DNA of 32,709 nt from Polaromonas sp. AET17H-212 (GTDB lineage: Bacteria; Pseudomonadota; Gammaproteobacteria; Burkholderiales; Burkholderiaceae_C): positions 1-32,709 of the forward strand of contig NZ_NBZW01000037.1 in NCBI RefSeq assembly GCF_002379085.1, written 5' to 3'. Every line of letters starts with the position of its first letter. Position 1 is the stretch's first letter. Shown piece after piece: positions 18,235-25,820 of the stretch. The notes under the pieces are model-generated. The model was not told the DNA's origin, made no database searches, and saw only the letters and a list, made by a program, of their open reading frames with translations. The translations under genes were made by a program, and so were the position numbers.

Positions 18235-18299
18235 TTTCATGCATCAAATCGGCGGTTTACCCACGCCGTTCGGGCGCCACCAGCTATCAAATCAGTAGC
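18235..18299 (-). repeat. bipartite palindromic repeat, copy E (intergenic, reverse)
   Basis: Read on the minus strand from 18299: core GCTACTGATTTGATAGC, then TGGTG, arms GCGCCC and GGG around a 9-base spacer, and the tail GATTTGATGCATGAAA. This is the same architecture as copies A, C and D, in opposite orientation. It fills part of the gap before the ABC ATPase gene. Confidence 0.8.
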
Positions 18300-18380
18300 G
18301 ACGATGACCTGGCACCGCTCCACAGCAGCCCGGCCTTGGCGGAAACAAGTTGCGTTCCACGACTCGTGTCCAATACCGGC

Positions 18381-19022
18381 ATGCACACCGCCAGCTCCAC
18401 CGCCATTCTTGAAGTCCAAGGCCTGGGCTTTCGCTACCCTGAACGCACGCTGTTTTCGGACTGGTCGGCTGCGCTGTCGCCCGGTGTCACGCTGGTTCTG
18501 GGGGGTGACGGCCGAGGCAAGACGACGCTGCTGCGCCTGCTGGCCGGGGAACTGGCGGCCGATGCCGGCGAATTGCGCATCAACGGCATCACCCTGCAAA
18601 CCCATGCGAAAGAGAAAACGTATCGCCAGCAGGTGTTCTGGACGGAACCGCGCACGGAGGCGTTTGACCAGCTGACGCCCGGGCATTACTTCGATGTGCA
18701 GCGCCATGCTTATGCCGGCTTTGACGATGGTGTGCTGGCCCAATGTGTAGACGGGCTGGCGCTGGCGCCGGAGCTGAACAAGCAGCTTTTCATGCTGTCT
18801 ACCGGCTCGAAGCGCAAGGTCTGGCTGGCCGCAGCGTTTGCCTCGGGTGCGGCACTCACCCTGCTGGACATGCCCTATGCCGCGCTGGACAAGGCGTCGA
18901 AGGGGTTTGTGCTGGCGCTGCTGCAGGATGCTGCGGCCCATCCGACACGCGCCCTCGTGGTGGCGGACTATGCGGCGCCGGCCGGCGTGCCGCTGGCGGG
19001 TGTTATCGACCTGGGCGATTAG
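18381..19022 (+). CDS. solitary ABC-type ATP-binding protein with degenerate motifs
   Basis: From ATG 18381 the protein has 213 residues; an open frame reaches 18336 only through a TTG. The ABC fold is clear: FRYP A-loop region, Walker A GGDGRGKT (41-48), and a signature-like LSTGSKRK (139-146) in place of LSGGQ. Walker B is ALTLLDMPYAALD (159-170). The Walker B Asp (163) is present, but the next residue, normally the catalytic Glu, is Met164, and the H-loop position reads VVADY rather than a His. No permease or receptor gene is adjacent. It may hydrolyse ATP poorly or act as a regulator. The last 20 bases overlap the 3' end of the convergent DTW gene. Confidence 0.8.
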   Translation: MHTASSTAILEVQGLGFRYPERTLFSDWSAALSPGVTLVLGGDGRGKTTLLRLLAGELAADAGELRINGITLQTHAKEKTYRQQVFWTEPRTEAFDQLTPGHYFDVQRHAYAGFDDGVLAQCVDGLALAPELNKQLFMLSTGSKRKVWLAAAFASGAALTLLDMPYAALDKASKGFVLALLQDAAAHPTRALVVADYAAPAGVPLAGVIDLGD

Positions 19023-19743
19023 GAAGGTAGCCGAGCTGCTGCGCCACAAAGCCGTCAAAGGCCGCCAGCAGAGGCTGGAATTTTTCGGCATGCCCCTCCA
19101 GCTGCGCCAGCGCAGCACAGGTTGCCTCCAGCGTCGACAGCTGGTCGGGCCGGTGCGCCTTGCGGATGCGGTAGCTGGAAGCGGCGGGGTCCTGCAGCGA
19201 CAGGCGCGGCAGCGCCTGCAGCGGCGGACTGAGGTAAAGCATCTTGCGGCTCTTGCGCCAGGTGCCGTCGAGCACGATCAGGCGCAGCCTGGCCGGTTCG
19301 CGCAGCCACCCGGCCGGCACGGCGGGCGGGGCCGGCACACCCAAGGCCTGATCCTGCGGCATGTCCGGGTACAAAAGAAGGTTGTGCCGCGGCGCACCCG
19401 CCACGGCCCCAACCGACGCGAACGGCGCCGCCAGCAGGGCCGCGTCGGCAAACACCTCACCCGTCACCAGGCGGCTGCGCGGCAGGCTCAGGTGCAGCAG
19501 CCGCGCGCTGCCCTTGGGGTGATCGACCTCCAGCGGATGCTGCAGGATCAGCACCTCGACCTCGTGCGCCACCGGCGTGGCCCAGGCGCACAGACAGGCG
19601 GGCTGCGGGCGCCGGCACGCCGCGCAGTGTGTGCGGCCGGGCCGGCGCGCGCTTTGGACCGGCGGGCCGCCGGAACACTCAGCGGACGAATCGGCGGAGA
19701 ACTGGGTCACTATCAAATCAATAGCTGCCAGTACCCGCTGCAT
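19003..19743 (-). CDS. DTW-domain protein (probable tRNA-uridine aminocarboxypropyltransferase)
   Basis: The 246-residue product has the Cys cluster HCAACRRPQPACLCAW of DTW proteins and the signature LDGTWRKSRKML. SYRIRKAHRPDQLSTLEA follows, then a helical C-terminus. Characterised family members (TapT/YfiP, DTWD1/2) place an aminocarboxypropyl group on tRNA uridine using SAM; which site is modified here is inference. The only upstream ATG in frame is at 19743. It and the next about 11 codons (QRVLAAIDLIV) lie inside palindromic repeat copy F. GTG 19710 is an alternative start at the edge of that repeat, and no strong ribosome site precedes either. The 3' end overlaps the ABC ATPase gene by 20 bases. 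Confidence 0.85.
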   Translation of the reverse strand: MQRVLAAIDLIVTQFSADSSAECSGGPPVQSARRPGRTHCAACRRPQPACLCAWATPVAHEVEVLILQHPLEVDHPKGSARLLHLSLPRSRLVTGEVFADAALLAAPFASVGAVAGAPRHNLLLYPDMPQDQALGVPAPPAVPAGWLREPARLRLIVLDGTWRKSRKMLYLSPPLQALPRLSLQDPAASSYRIRKAHRPDQLSTLEATCAALAQLEGHAEKFQPLLAAFDGFVAQQLGYLPNRPGR

Positions 19744-19772
19744 GAGGGCTGGCTGCCAAAAAGATCACCAAA
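19708..19772 (+). repeat. bipartite palindromic repeat, copy F (overlaps the DTW gene start)
   Basis: CTATCAAATCAATAGC (19709-19724, first base of the core changed) is followed by TGCCAGTA, arms CCC (19734-19736) and GGG (19746-19748), and a GCTGCCAAAAAGAT tail. It lies between, and overlaps, the 5' end of the minus-strand DTW gene, ending just before the terC stop codon. Confidence 0.75.
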
Positions 19773-19776
19773 CTGC

Positions 19777-20544
19777 TCAGTCGGGCCGTTTTGCGCCGGG
19801 CTCGGCCGCGTAGGCGTCGTGCAGGTGCACCGGCTTGGCCGAGCGCCGCCGCATGCGGATGTTGAGCATTTCAACGCCAATGGAAAACGCCATCGCGAAG
19901 TAGACATACCCCTTGGGCACGTGGTGGTCAAAGCCCTCGGCAATCAGCACCACGCCGACCACGACCAGGAAAGACAACGCCAGCATCTTGACGGTGGGGT
20001 GCGCCGACACAAAGCGGCCGATGGCACCGGCGAACACCATCATCATGGCGACCGACGCCACCACGGCGGCAATCATCACGGCCAGTTCGTCCACCATGCC
20101 GACGGCGGTGATGATGGAGTCCAGCGAAAACACCATGTCCACCACCATGATCTGCAGGATGACCGCGGTGAAGGTGGCCTTGACCGCGGTGGAGGCGTGC
20201 CCCTCCTCGCCCTCGAGCGACTGGTGGATCTCACCGGTGCTTTTCCAGATCAGGAACAGGCCGCCGGCAATCAGGATCAGGTCACGGCCTGAGATTTCCT
20301 GCTGGAGCACGGTGAACAGCGGCGCCACCAGCCCGATGATCCACGACAGCACCAGCAACAGGCCGATACGCATGAACATAGCCATGAACAGGCCGATGCG
20401 CCGCGCCATCGCCTGCTGCTCCTTGGGCAGCTTGTCGACCAGAATCGAGATGAAGACGATGTTGTCGATGCCCAGCACCAGCTCGAGCGCGGTGAGCGTG
20501 CCGAAGGCAATCCAGGCTTGCGGGTCGGTCAGCAGTTCCATCAT
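19777..20544 (-). CDS. TerC-family integral membrane protein
   Basis: The 255-residue protein has about seven hydrophobic helices and both TerC hallmark blocks. ELVLGIDNIVFISILVDKLP (21-40, D27/N28) and VVDMVFSLDSIITAVGM (134-150, D136/D142) are acidic residues within the membrane, as in metal-exporting family members. TerC/Alx-type proteins are linked to Mn(II) export and metal homeostasis or tellurite resistance; here the ion is not known. The ATG at 20544 (second Met follows at once) is preceded by AGAGG at about eight bases. Many homologues have a manganese-sensing yybP-ykoY leader; I could not recognise one upstream. The AI-2E-family gene lies upstream in the same direction. Confidence 0.9.
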   Translation of the reverse strand: MMELLTDPQAWIAFGTLTALELVLGIDNIVFISILVDKLPKEQQAMARRIGLFMAMFMRIGLLLVLSWIIGLVAPLFTVLQQEISGRDLILIAGGLFLIWKSTGEIHQSLEGEEGHASTAVKATFTAVILQIMVVDMVFSLDSIITAVGMVDELAVMIAAVVASVAMMMVFAGAIGRFVSAHPTVKMLALSFLVVVGVVLIAEGFDHHVPKGYVYFAMAFSIGVEMLNIRMRRRSAKPVHLHDAYAAEPGAKRPD

Positions 20545-20653
20545 GGCAGTACCTCTTTTGTTTCATTGTTTCATTGATCCAGCGGTCCGGCGCCGTGGGT
20601 CGTGGGGTCGTGGTAGCGACTATATGATGTCCAGACCAACCGGGGCCGCGGAA

Positions 20654-20711
20654 CCGGCTTCGCCGGGCCGCAGGCGCAGCGTCTCGCGAGCCGCGGCCTG
20701 CAAGGCCGCGG
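20654..20711. other. GC-rich double hairpin between perM-like and terC genes
   Basis: Two strong hairpins lie in the 200-base gap. One has CCGGC/GCCGG arms (20654-20658 and 20662-20666) with a 3-base loop. The other has 9-bp arms CCGCGGCCT (20691-20699) and AGGCCGCGG (20703-20711), also with a 3-base loop. Neither is followed by a T run on either strand. They lie 33 bases past the minus-strand PerM-like stop and upstream of terC, so they could stabilise the upstream mRNA's 3' end or be a GC-rich repeat. Confidence 0.45.
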
Positions 20712-20744
20712 GAGCTACACGAAGTGAGCGACCGTGGGGGCTCA

Positions 20745-21938
20745 TCAAGATCCGAGAAACTCGCCGAGCGGCTTGAGGTCATCGACCCGGTCGCAGACCG
20801 ACTTGACCATCATCATGATGGGAATGCCCAGCAACAGGCCCCACACGCCCCAGAGCCAGCCCCAGGCCAGCAGGCCGACAAAAACCGCCACCGGGCTCAG
20901 GCGGCTGGCGCGGCTGGTGAGCCAGGGCGTGATCAGGTTGCCGACGATGGTGTGGATGAACAGCGAGGCGCCACCGACCACCAGCGCCATGTTCAGCGTG
21001 CCGAACTGCAGGAAACCGACCAGCGCCGTGGCGGCCGCGGTGATCAGCGAGCCCACATAAGGCACGAAATTGAGCACGAAGGCGGCAATGCCCCAGACCG
21101 CCGCGTTCTCCAGCCCGATGGCCAGCAAGGCCAGCCAGGTCAGCACCCCGACCAGCGCGCTGGTGAGCAGTTGCACCTGCAGGTAGCGCTGGATCTGGCC
21201 GGTGATTTCATGCAGGGCCTGCAGTGTCACTTTTTTCTTGCTCAGGCTGGGGCCGGCCAGCTTGAGCAGCTTGCGCCGGAAGCTGTCGCCCGAGAGCAGC
21301 AGGAAGTAGGTCAGGAAAATGACCGCGACGACCTGTCCGATCAGCGCAACCAGGCCAATCGTGCCGGTCCAGAGATAGTCCTTGACGTTGAAACTGGCCC
21401 GCTCGACCACCACCCGCATGGCGCCGCGGGTGTTGCCCGGCTTGGCGCCGTCCTGGGTGGCCTGCTCGATCTGCGACGCGGCTTTCTGCACGGTCTCCAG
21501 CGTGCTGTCCGACTGGCCGGTCTTGACCTTCATGGCGTTGCGGAATTTTTGTGCTGCCACGGGCAGCGACTCCACCAGTTGCACCGCGTTGTCCCTGAGG
21601 GACCAGGTGGTCGAACCGATGGCGCCGAAAATCGCCAGCAGCAGCACGGCAGAGCCAAGCCAGCGCGGCACGCGTTTGAGTTCCAGCCAGTTGACCACCG
21701 GCGAGAGCGCATAACTGAACAACACGCCGACCATCACCGGGATGAACACCGCCTTGGCCCAGTGCAACACGAACAGGATGGCCAGGCCGGCCAGCACCAT
21801 CAGCGACATGTTGCGGATGTCCACCGGCATGTGCAGGAGCAGCCGCTCCGCTTCCGGGAAGGTCGTGACCACGGGCTCGGCAGGCGTCGCGGCGCCGGGC
21901 TCTGCCGGCAAGGTCTCGGGCACGTGTTCTTCAGTCAT
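20745..21938 (-). CDS. AI-2E-family (PerM-like) membrane transporter
   Basis: From ATG 21938, preceded by AAGGAACACAG, the protein has 397 residues; an upstream ATG at 22004 is in frame but lacks a comparable site. A polar N-terminus is followed by paired helices (MSLMVLAGLAILFVLHWAKAVF...) and a soluble helical stretch (about 115-200). A membrane block then runs to IGQVVAVIFLTYFLLLSG and C-terminal helices with FVLNFVPYVGSLI, the family hallmark (PYVG), and LLLGIPIMMMVKSV. Members include TqsA, PerM and a Na+/H+ antiporter branch, so the substrate is open. It lies 160 bases after algR in the same direction, possibly read through from it. Confidence 0.88.
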   Translation of the reverse strand: MTEEHVPETLPAEPGAATPAEPVVTTFPEAERLLLHMPVDIRNMSLMVLAGLAILFVLHWAKAVFIPVMVGVLFSYALSPVVNWLELKRVPRWLGSAVLLLAIFGAIGSTTWSLRDNAVQLVESLPVAAQKFRNAMKVKTGQSDSTLETVQKAASQIEQATQDGAKPGNTRGAMRVVVERASFNVKDYLWTGTIGLVALIGQVVAVIFLTYFLLLSGDSFRRKLLKLAGPSLSKKKVTLQALHEITGQIQRYLQVQLLTSALVGVLTWLALLAIGLENAAVWGIAAFVLNFVPYVGSLITAAATALVGFLQFGTLNMALVVGGASLFIHTIVGNLITPWLTSRASRLSPVAVFVGLLAWGWLWGVWGLLLGIPIMMMVKSVCDRVDDLKPLGEFLGS

Positions 21939-22097
21939 CTGTGTTCCTTGTCTGGCGCTCCACGGGGTGTCACTGGCAAAACCGTCCCGGGGCGAAGTCT
22001 CCATTCGTGTACCGTCCCCATTTCATCGCGGCCGGCGGCAGGCCGGTGCAGGACGCCGTCGCCACAACGGGTAGGCGGTTCCGGCCAGGCGGCGGGT

Positions 22098-22844
22098 TCA
22101 GGCAGCGATGGCCTCGCGCACCGCGCTGAGCTGGCGCCGCGACACCGCCAGCAACTCGTCGATGCCATTGAGCCGCACGGCCCAGCCCTCCCCCTCTTCG
22201 GGATCAAAGTGTTTTTCCAGCGCGCGCACCGCGCGTCGCGCCACCAGCGCATTGCGGTGAATGCGCATGAACTGCTGGGGGTACTTTTCCTCCAGTTCGT
22301 TGAGGCTGCCGTCGAGGATGTAGCTTTTGCCCGCCGTGCGCACCGTGATGTACTTGAGTTCGGCCTTGAGGTACAGCACCTCGGCCAGCGGCACGCGCTC
22401 GGTCCGGCCGCGGTCCTGGATGATCAGGAAATCACCATTCGAATCGGCCTCCAGCCCTTTTGCTGCCTGCACCAGTCGCTCCACTTTTTGTAGCGCCTGC
22501 TGCAGCCGCTCGAGCCGCACGGGCTTGGTCAGGTAGTCCACCGCCTCCAGATCGAAGGCCTGCACCGCGTGTTCGGAATGCGCGGTGACAAACACCACCG
22601 CCGGCGGCTGTGGCAGGCGGGCAATGGTCTGCGCCAGGGCGATGCCGTCGGCGCCGGGCATGCGGATGTCGAGCAGGACCACATCAAAGGTTTCGCGGCG
22701 CAGGGCGTCCATGGCCTGCGCCGCATGCGCGGCTTCGGCGGCCACGCAGGCGGGCGGCGCGGTGCAATCGCCCAGCAGCGTACGCAGGCGCGAACGCGCC
22801 AGCGCCTCGTCATCCACAATCAGCGCCCTCAACTTGCCGGTCAT
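22098..22844 (-). CDS. algR: LytTR-type response regulator (AlgR-like)
   Basis: The 248-residue protein has a receiver domain (about 5-120) with acidic pocket IVDDE, phospho-acceptor Asp59 in VVLLDIRMPG, and Lys107 in VDYLTKPV. A C-terminal LytTR DNA-binding domain follows (about 145-245; ERVPLAEVLYLKAELKYITV, FMRIHRNALVARR, RLNGIDELLAVSRR). AlgR-type regulators act with AlgZ/FimS sensors to control exopolysaccharide, type IV pili or virulence genes in Pseudomonas. The target here is unknown; the nearby glucan synthase is a candidate by position only. Its ATG overlaps the algZ stop in ATGA (22844-22841), indicating coupled translation with the kinase. Confidence 0.9.
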   Translation of the reverse strand: MTGKLRALIVDDEALARSRLRTLLGDCTAPPACVAAEAAHAAQAMDALRRETFDVVLLDIRMPGADGIALAQTIARLPQPPAVVFVTAHSEHAVQAFDLEAVDYLTKPVRLERLQQALQKVERLVQAAKGLEADSNGDFLIIQDRGRTERVPLAEVLYLKAELKYITVRTAGKSYILDGSLNELEEKYPQQFMRIHRNALVARRAVRALEKHFDPEEGEGWAVRLNGIDELLAVSRRQLSAVREAIAA

Positions 22845-23902
22845 AGCGGAATCTCCAGCCTCACTTGAAACACACCGTCCTTGAACACGGTCTTGAATTG
22901 CGCCTGCACATCGTGCAGCAGCGCCAGGCGCTCGCGCACATTGGCCAGCGCCAGCCCGTGCCCCCGCTCACCGACGCCGGCCGGGGTGGAATTGGTCACC
23001 TTGAGCACCACCACCCCGCCGCGCCGCTCGGTCGTGATCTTGATCTGCGCGCCCTGGGCACTGGGCTCCACGCCATGGCGCACCGCATTTTCCACCAGCG
23101 GCTGCAGCAGCAACGGCGGCAATTTGGCCGGGTCCGCCTCGGGGTCCAGGCTCCACTGCACCTGCAGGCGCTCGCCAAAGCGGATCTGCTCGATGGCCAT
23201 GTAACGCTGCGCCAGGGCGATTTCCTGTCCCAGCGAGACCGACTCGGTCTGGTCGGCCAGCGCATGGCGAAACAGCTCGCTGAGGTCCTCCAGCACGGTT
23301 TCGGCCTGGGCCGGTTCGGCGCGCACCAGGGCGATGGCGCTGTTGAGCGTGTTGAACAGGAAATGCGGCCGGATGCGCGACTGCAGCTCGGCCAGGCGCG
23401 CCGCCGTGGCCGCCGGTGTACGGGCCTTGGCGCGCCAGACCAGCCCGGCCACCAGCACCGCCGACAGCAGGGCACCGGCCGCGGCGCTGGCCCACCAGGG
23501 CGCCGGATCAAGCAGGTTCAGCAGCACCAGCAGGCCGCAGCCATACAGGCCTGCCAGCGCGCCCAGGGCCACGCCGGCCACCCACTGCTGCGTCGTGCCC
23601 AGCCGGGCCAGCCGTCCCTTGAGCACACAGGCGGCGATCAGCCAGGCCAGCGTGGCGGGCAACACGCCGCCGGTCAGCAGCGAAAAACGCAGCAGCCAGT
23701 CGACAAACAAGCCGGTGCCGAACATCGCGCCCACACCCACCACCGCCTCGACAAACAACACGGCGCGCAGCACCACGCCGACATTGCAGGCGTCAAACAC
23801 ATTGACACGGGCCGGCAGGGGCGCAGGCGCATCCCCGGGCTGGCTGTAGCCACCCAGCACGGTCGACTCGCCAAAGGACGAAAGGTCGGGCTTGAACTGC
23901 AT
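22841..23902 (-). CDS. algZ: membrane sensor histidine kinase (AlgZ/FimS-like)
   Basis: The 353-residue kinase has a short cytoplasmic N-terminus and about four membrane helices between residues 40 and 157. A His-kinase domain of the LytS/YehU type follows, with RIRPHFLFNTLNSAIALV (phosphorylatable His180). The ATPase domain has LVENAVRHG (Asn272) and the glycine-rich GERGHGLALANVRERL (about 311-326). No periplasmic sensing domain is seen, so the membrane part itself probably senses the signal. It is transcribed with algR and is divergent from argH, the same argH-algZ-algR order known from Pseudomonas aeruginosa. Confidence 0.88.
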   Translation of the reverse strand: MQFKPDLSSFGESTVLGGYSQPGDAPAPLPARVNVFDACNVGVVLRAVLFVEAVVGVGAMFGTGLFVDWLLRFSLLTGGVLPATLAWLIAACVLKGRLARLGTTQQWVAGVALGALAGLYGCGLLVLLNLLDPAPWWASAAAGALLSAVLVAGLVWRAKARTPAATAARLAELQSRIRPHFLFNTLNSAIALVRAEPAQAETVLEDLSELFRHALADQTESVSLGQEIALAQRYMAIEQIRFGERLQVQWSLDPEADPAKLPPLLLQPLVENAVRHGVEPSAQGAQIKITTERRGGVVVLKVTNSTPAGVGERGHGLALANVRERLALLHDVQAQFKTVFKDGVFQVRLEIPL

Positions 23903-23970
23903 GAAAAAGGCTCGCTTGCTCCGTGTCCGGTTCTGTGCGCGGGCTGGCCCGAGGGGCCCGGGCGCCCCGC

Positions 23971-23999
23971 TTGACGGGACTTTCCGGCACGCAGATAAA
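23971..23999 (+). promoter_or_regulatory. candidate sigma-70 promoter for argH
   Basis: TTGACG (23971-23976) and GATAAA (23994-23999) are separated by 17 bases; a shifted TAAAAT (23996-24001) gives 19. It lies about 125 bases upstream of the argH start in the 222-base argH/algZ divergent region. The match is strong for a GC-rich genome, but the leader would be long. Confidence 0.5.
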
Positions 24000-24124
24000 A
24001 TCAGGCTCTAGTATTGCACCGGCGGCCCGCCTGAAACCGGCGTCAAACCCGTACTTACCCGAATAATGTTGTCGCCGCGACACGCCATCGCTGCCGCCAG
24101 ACGGTCCTCCACAGAAAGCCTCCC

Positions 24125-25540
24125 GTGAGCCAACTCGACAAAAAATCCCAAGCCTGGTCCGCCCTGTTCTCCGAACCCATGAGCGACCTGGTCAAGCGTT
24201 ACACCGCCAGCGTGTTTTTTGACAAGCGGCTGTGGCAGGCTGACATCACCGGCTCGCTGGCCCATGCCGAGATGCTGGCGGCACAGAAAATCCTGGGCGC
24301 TGCCGACCATGCGGCCATCCAGCAGGGCATGGCCCAGATCCGCGCTGAAATCGAAGCCGGCGCCTTTGAATGGAAGCTGGACCTGGAAGACGTGCACCTG
24401 AACATCGAGGCGCGCCTGACACAACTCGTCGGTGACGCGGGCAAACGCCTGCACACCGGCCGCTCGCGCAACGACCAGGTCGCCACCGACGTGCGCCTGT
24501 GGCTGCGCGGCGAGATCGACCTGATCGATGCGCTGCTGGCCGACCTGCAGAAGGCGCTCGTCGATATTGCCGAAAAGAACGTCGAGGTCATCCTGCCCGG
24601 CTTCACGCACCTGCAGGTGGCGCAGCCGGTCAGTTTTGGCCACCACATGCTGGCTTATGTCGAGATGTTTGCGCGCGATGCCGAGCGCCTGCAGGACGTG
24701 CGCAAACGCGTGAACCGCCTGCCGCTGGGCGCCGCCGCGCTGGCCGGCACCAGCTACCCGCTGGACCGCGAACGTGTCGCCAGAACCCTGGGCATGGTCG
24801 ATGCGCAAGGCCAGCCGCAGGTCTGCCAGAACAGCCTGGACGCGGTCAGCGACCGCGACTTCGCGATTGAATTCACCGCCGCTGCCTCGCTGGCCATGGT
24901 GCACATCAGCCGCCTGAGCGAAGAGCTGATCCTGTGGATGAGCCAGAGCTTTGGCTTCATCGACATCGCCGACCGCTTTTGCACCGGCAGCTCCATCATG
25001 CCGCAGAAGAAAAACCCCGACGTGCCCGAACTCGCGCGCGGCAAGACCGGCCGGGTGGTCGGCCACCTGATGGGCCTGATCACGCTGATGAAAGGCCAGC
25101 CGCTGGCCTACAACAAGGACAACCAGGAAGACAAGGAGCCGCTGTTCGACACGGTGGACACGCTGAAAGACACGCTGCGCATCTTCGCCGAGATGGTCGG
25201 CGGCATCACCGTCAAACCGGAGGCCATGGAGCGCGCCGCGCTCAAGGGTTACGCCACCGCCACCGACCTGGCCGACTACATGGTCAAGAAGGGCCTGCCC
25301 TTCCGCGACGCGCATGAGGCCGTGGCCCACGCGGTGAAAGCCGCCATTTCACATGCGGTGGATTTGTCGGAGCTGCCGCTGGCGGTGCTGCAGCAGTTCA
25401 ACCCGAAGATCGAAAAAGACGTGTACGACGTGCTGAGCCTGCGCGGCTCGCTGAATGCGCGCAACACGCTGGGCGGCACCGCGCCGGCGCAGGTGCGCAT
25501 GCAGATTGCGCGGCACCGCGCACGGCTCACCCCGGGCTGA
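24125..25540 (+). CDS. argH: argininosuccinate lyase
   Basis: ArgH splits argininosuccinate into arginine and fumarate, the last step of arginine synthesis, as a cytoplasmic homotetramer. The 471-residue protein shows the superfamily blocks. HTGRSRNDQVATDVRLW lies near residue 110, and TGSSIMPQKKNPDVPELARG (about 287-306) is the mobile signature loop with catalytic Ser. NKDNQEDKEPLFD and the C-terminal GLPFRDAHEAVAHAV follow. The start is GTG 24125; the first residues SQLDKKSQAWSALFSEPMSD match the usual N-terminus. An intrinsic terminator follows 25 bases after the stop. Confidence 0.97.
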   Translation: MSQLDKKSQAWSALFSEPMSDLVKRYTASVFFDKRLWQADITGSLAHAEMLAAQKILGAADHAAIQQGMAQIRAEIEAGAFEWKLDLEDVHLNIEARLTQLVGDAGKRLHTGRSRNDQVATDVRLWLRGEIDLIDALLADLQKALVDIAEKNVEVILPGFTHLQVAQPVSFGHHMLAYVEMFARDAERLQDVRKRVNRLPLGAAALAGTSYPLDRERVARTLGMVDAQGQPQVCQNSLDAVSDRDFAIEFTAAASLAMVHISRLSEELILWMSQSFGFIDIADRFCTGSSIMPQKKNPDVPELARGKTGRVVGHLMGLITLMKGQPLAYNKDNQEDKEPLFDTVDTLKDTLRIFAEMVGGITVKPEAMERAALKGYATATDLADYMVKKGLPFRDAHEAVAHAVKAAISHAVDLSELPLAVLQQFNPKIEKDVYDVLSLRGSLNARNTLGGTAPAQVRMQIARHRARLTPG

Positions 25541-25565
25541 ACCGGCCGGCCTTGCTGTGCGACTG

Positions 25566-25593
25566 AAAAGGCGGGTGATGCCCGCCTTTTTTT
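25566..25593 (+). terminator. rho-independent terminator of argH
   Basis: A 10-bp stem AAAAGGCGGG (25566-25575) / CCCGCCTTTT (25581-25590) with loop TGATG is followed by more Ts (seven in total, 25587-25593). This is the textbook form. Confidence 0.92.
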
Positions 25594-25617
25594 GCGTCTT
25601 TGTTCCGTGGGTCTGCG

Positions 25618-25680
25618 CTGTCAGGTGGCATGCAAATCGGCTACGCCTGACCTCCTGATGAGGAGGATGACAGTGCCACC
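25618..25680. other. structured intergenic element between argH and lldD
   Basis: CTGTCA-GGTGGCA (25618-25630) and TGACAG-TGCCACC (25668-25680) hold two pairs of complementary blocks in the order a b a' b', so both cannot nest in one stem. A separate 6-bp hairpin CCTCCT/AGGAGG (25651-25656 and 25661-25666, loop GATG) sits in the middle. GTCAGG (25620-25625) can also pair with CCTGAC (25646-25651). No ORF explains it and no known RNA family is recognised. Confidence 0.45.
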
Positions 25681-25820
25681 GGCATTCCCCCCGGGCCATG
25701 CCTGCGCAAGCTGCGTGTCAATAATTTCAAAGCCGTAGGAGCAGAATTCACGCAGCAGCACAAGCACCGGCGCTACCATGGCGGCAGCTTCCCCAAAAAA
25801 ATCTGTTGTCTGGAGACTCC

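Noticed and set aside
25648..25670. CTGATGA in the structured element upstream of lldD, resembling a hammerhead ribozyme core.
   Set aside because: The required stem II followed by GAAA and the matching cleavage-site arrangement is absent.
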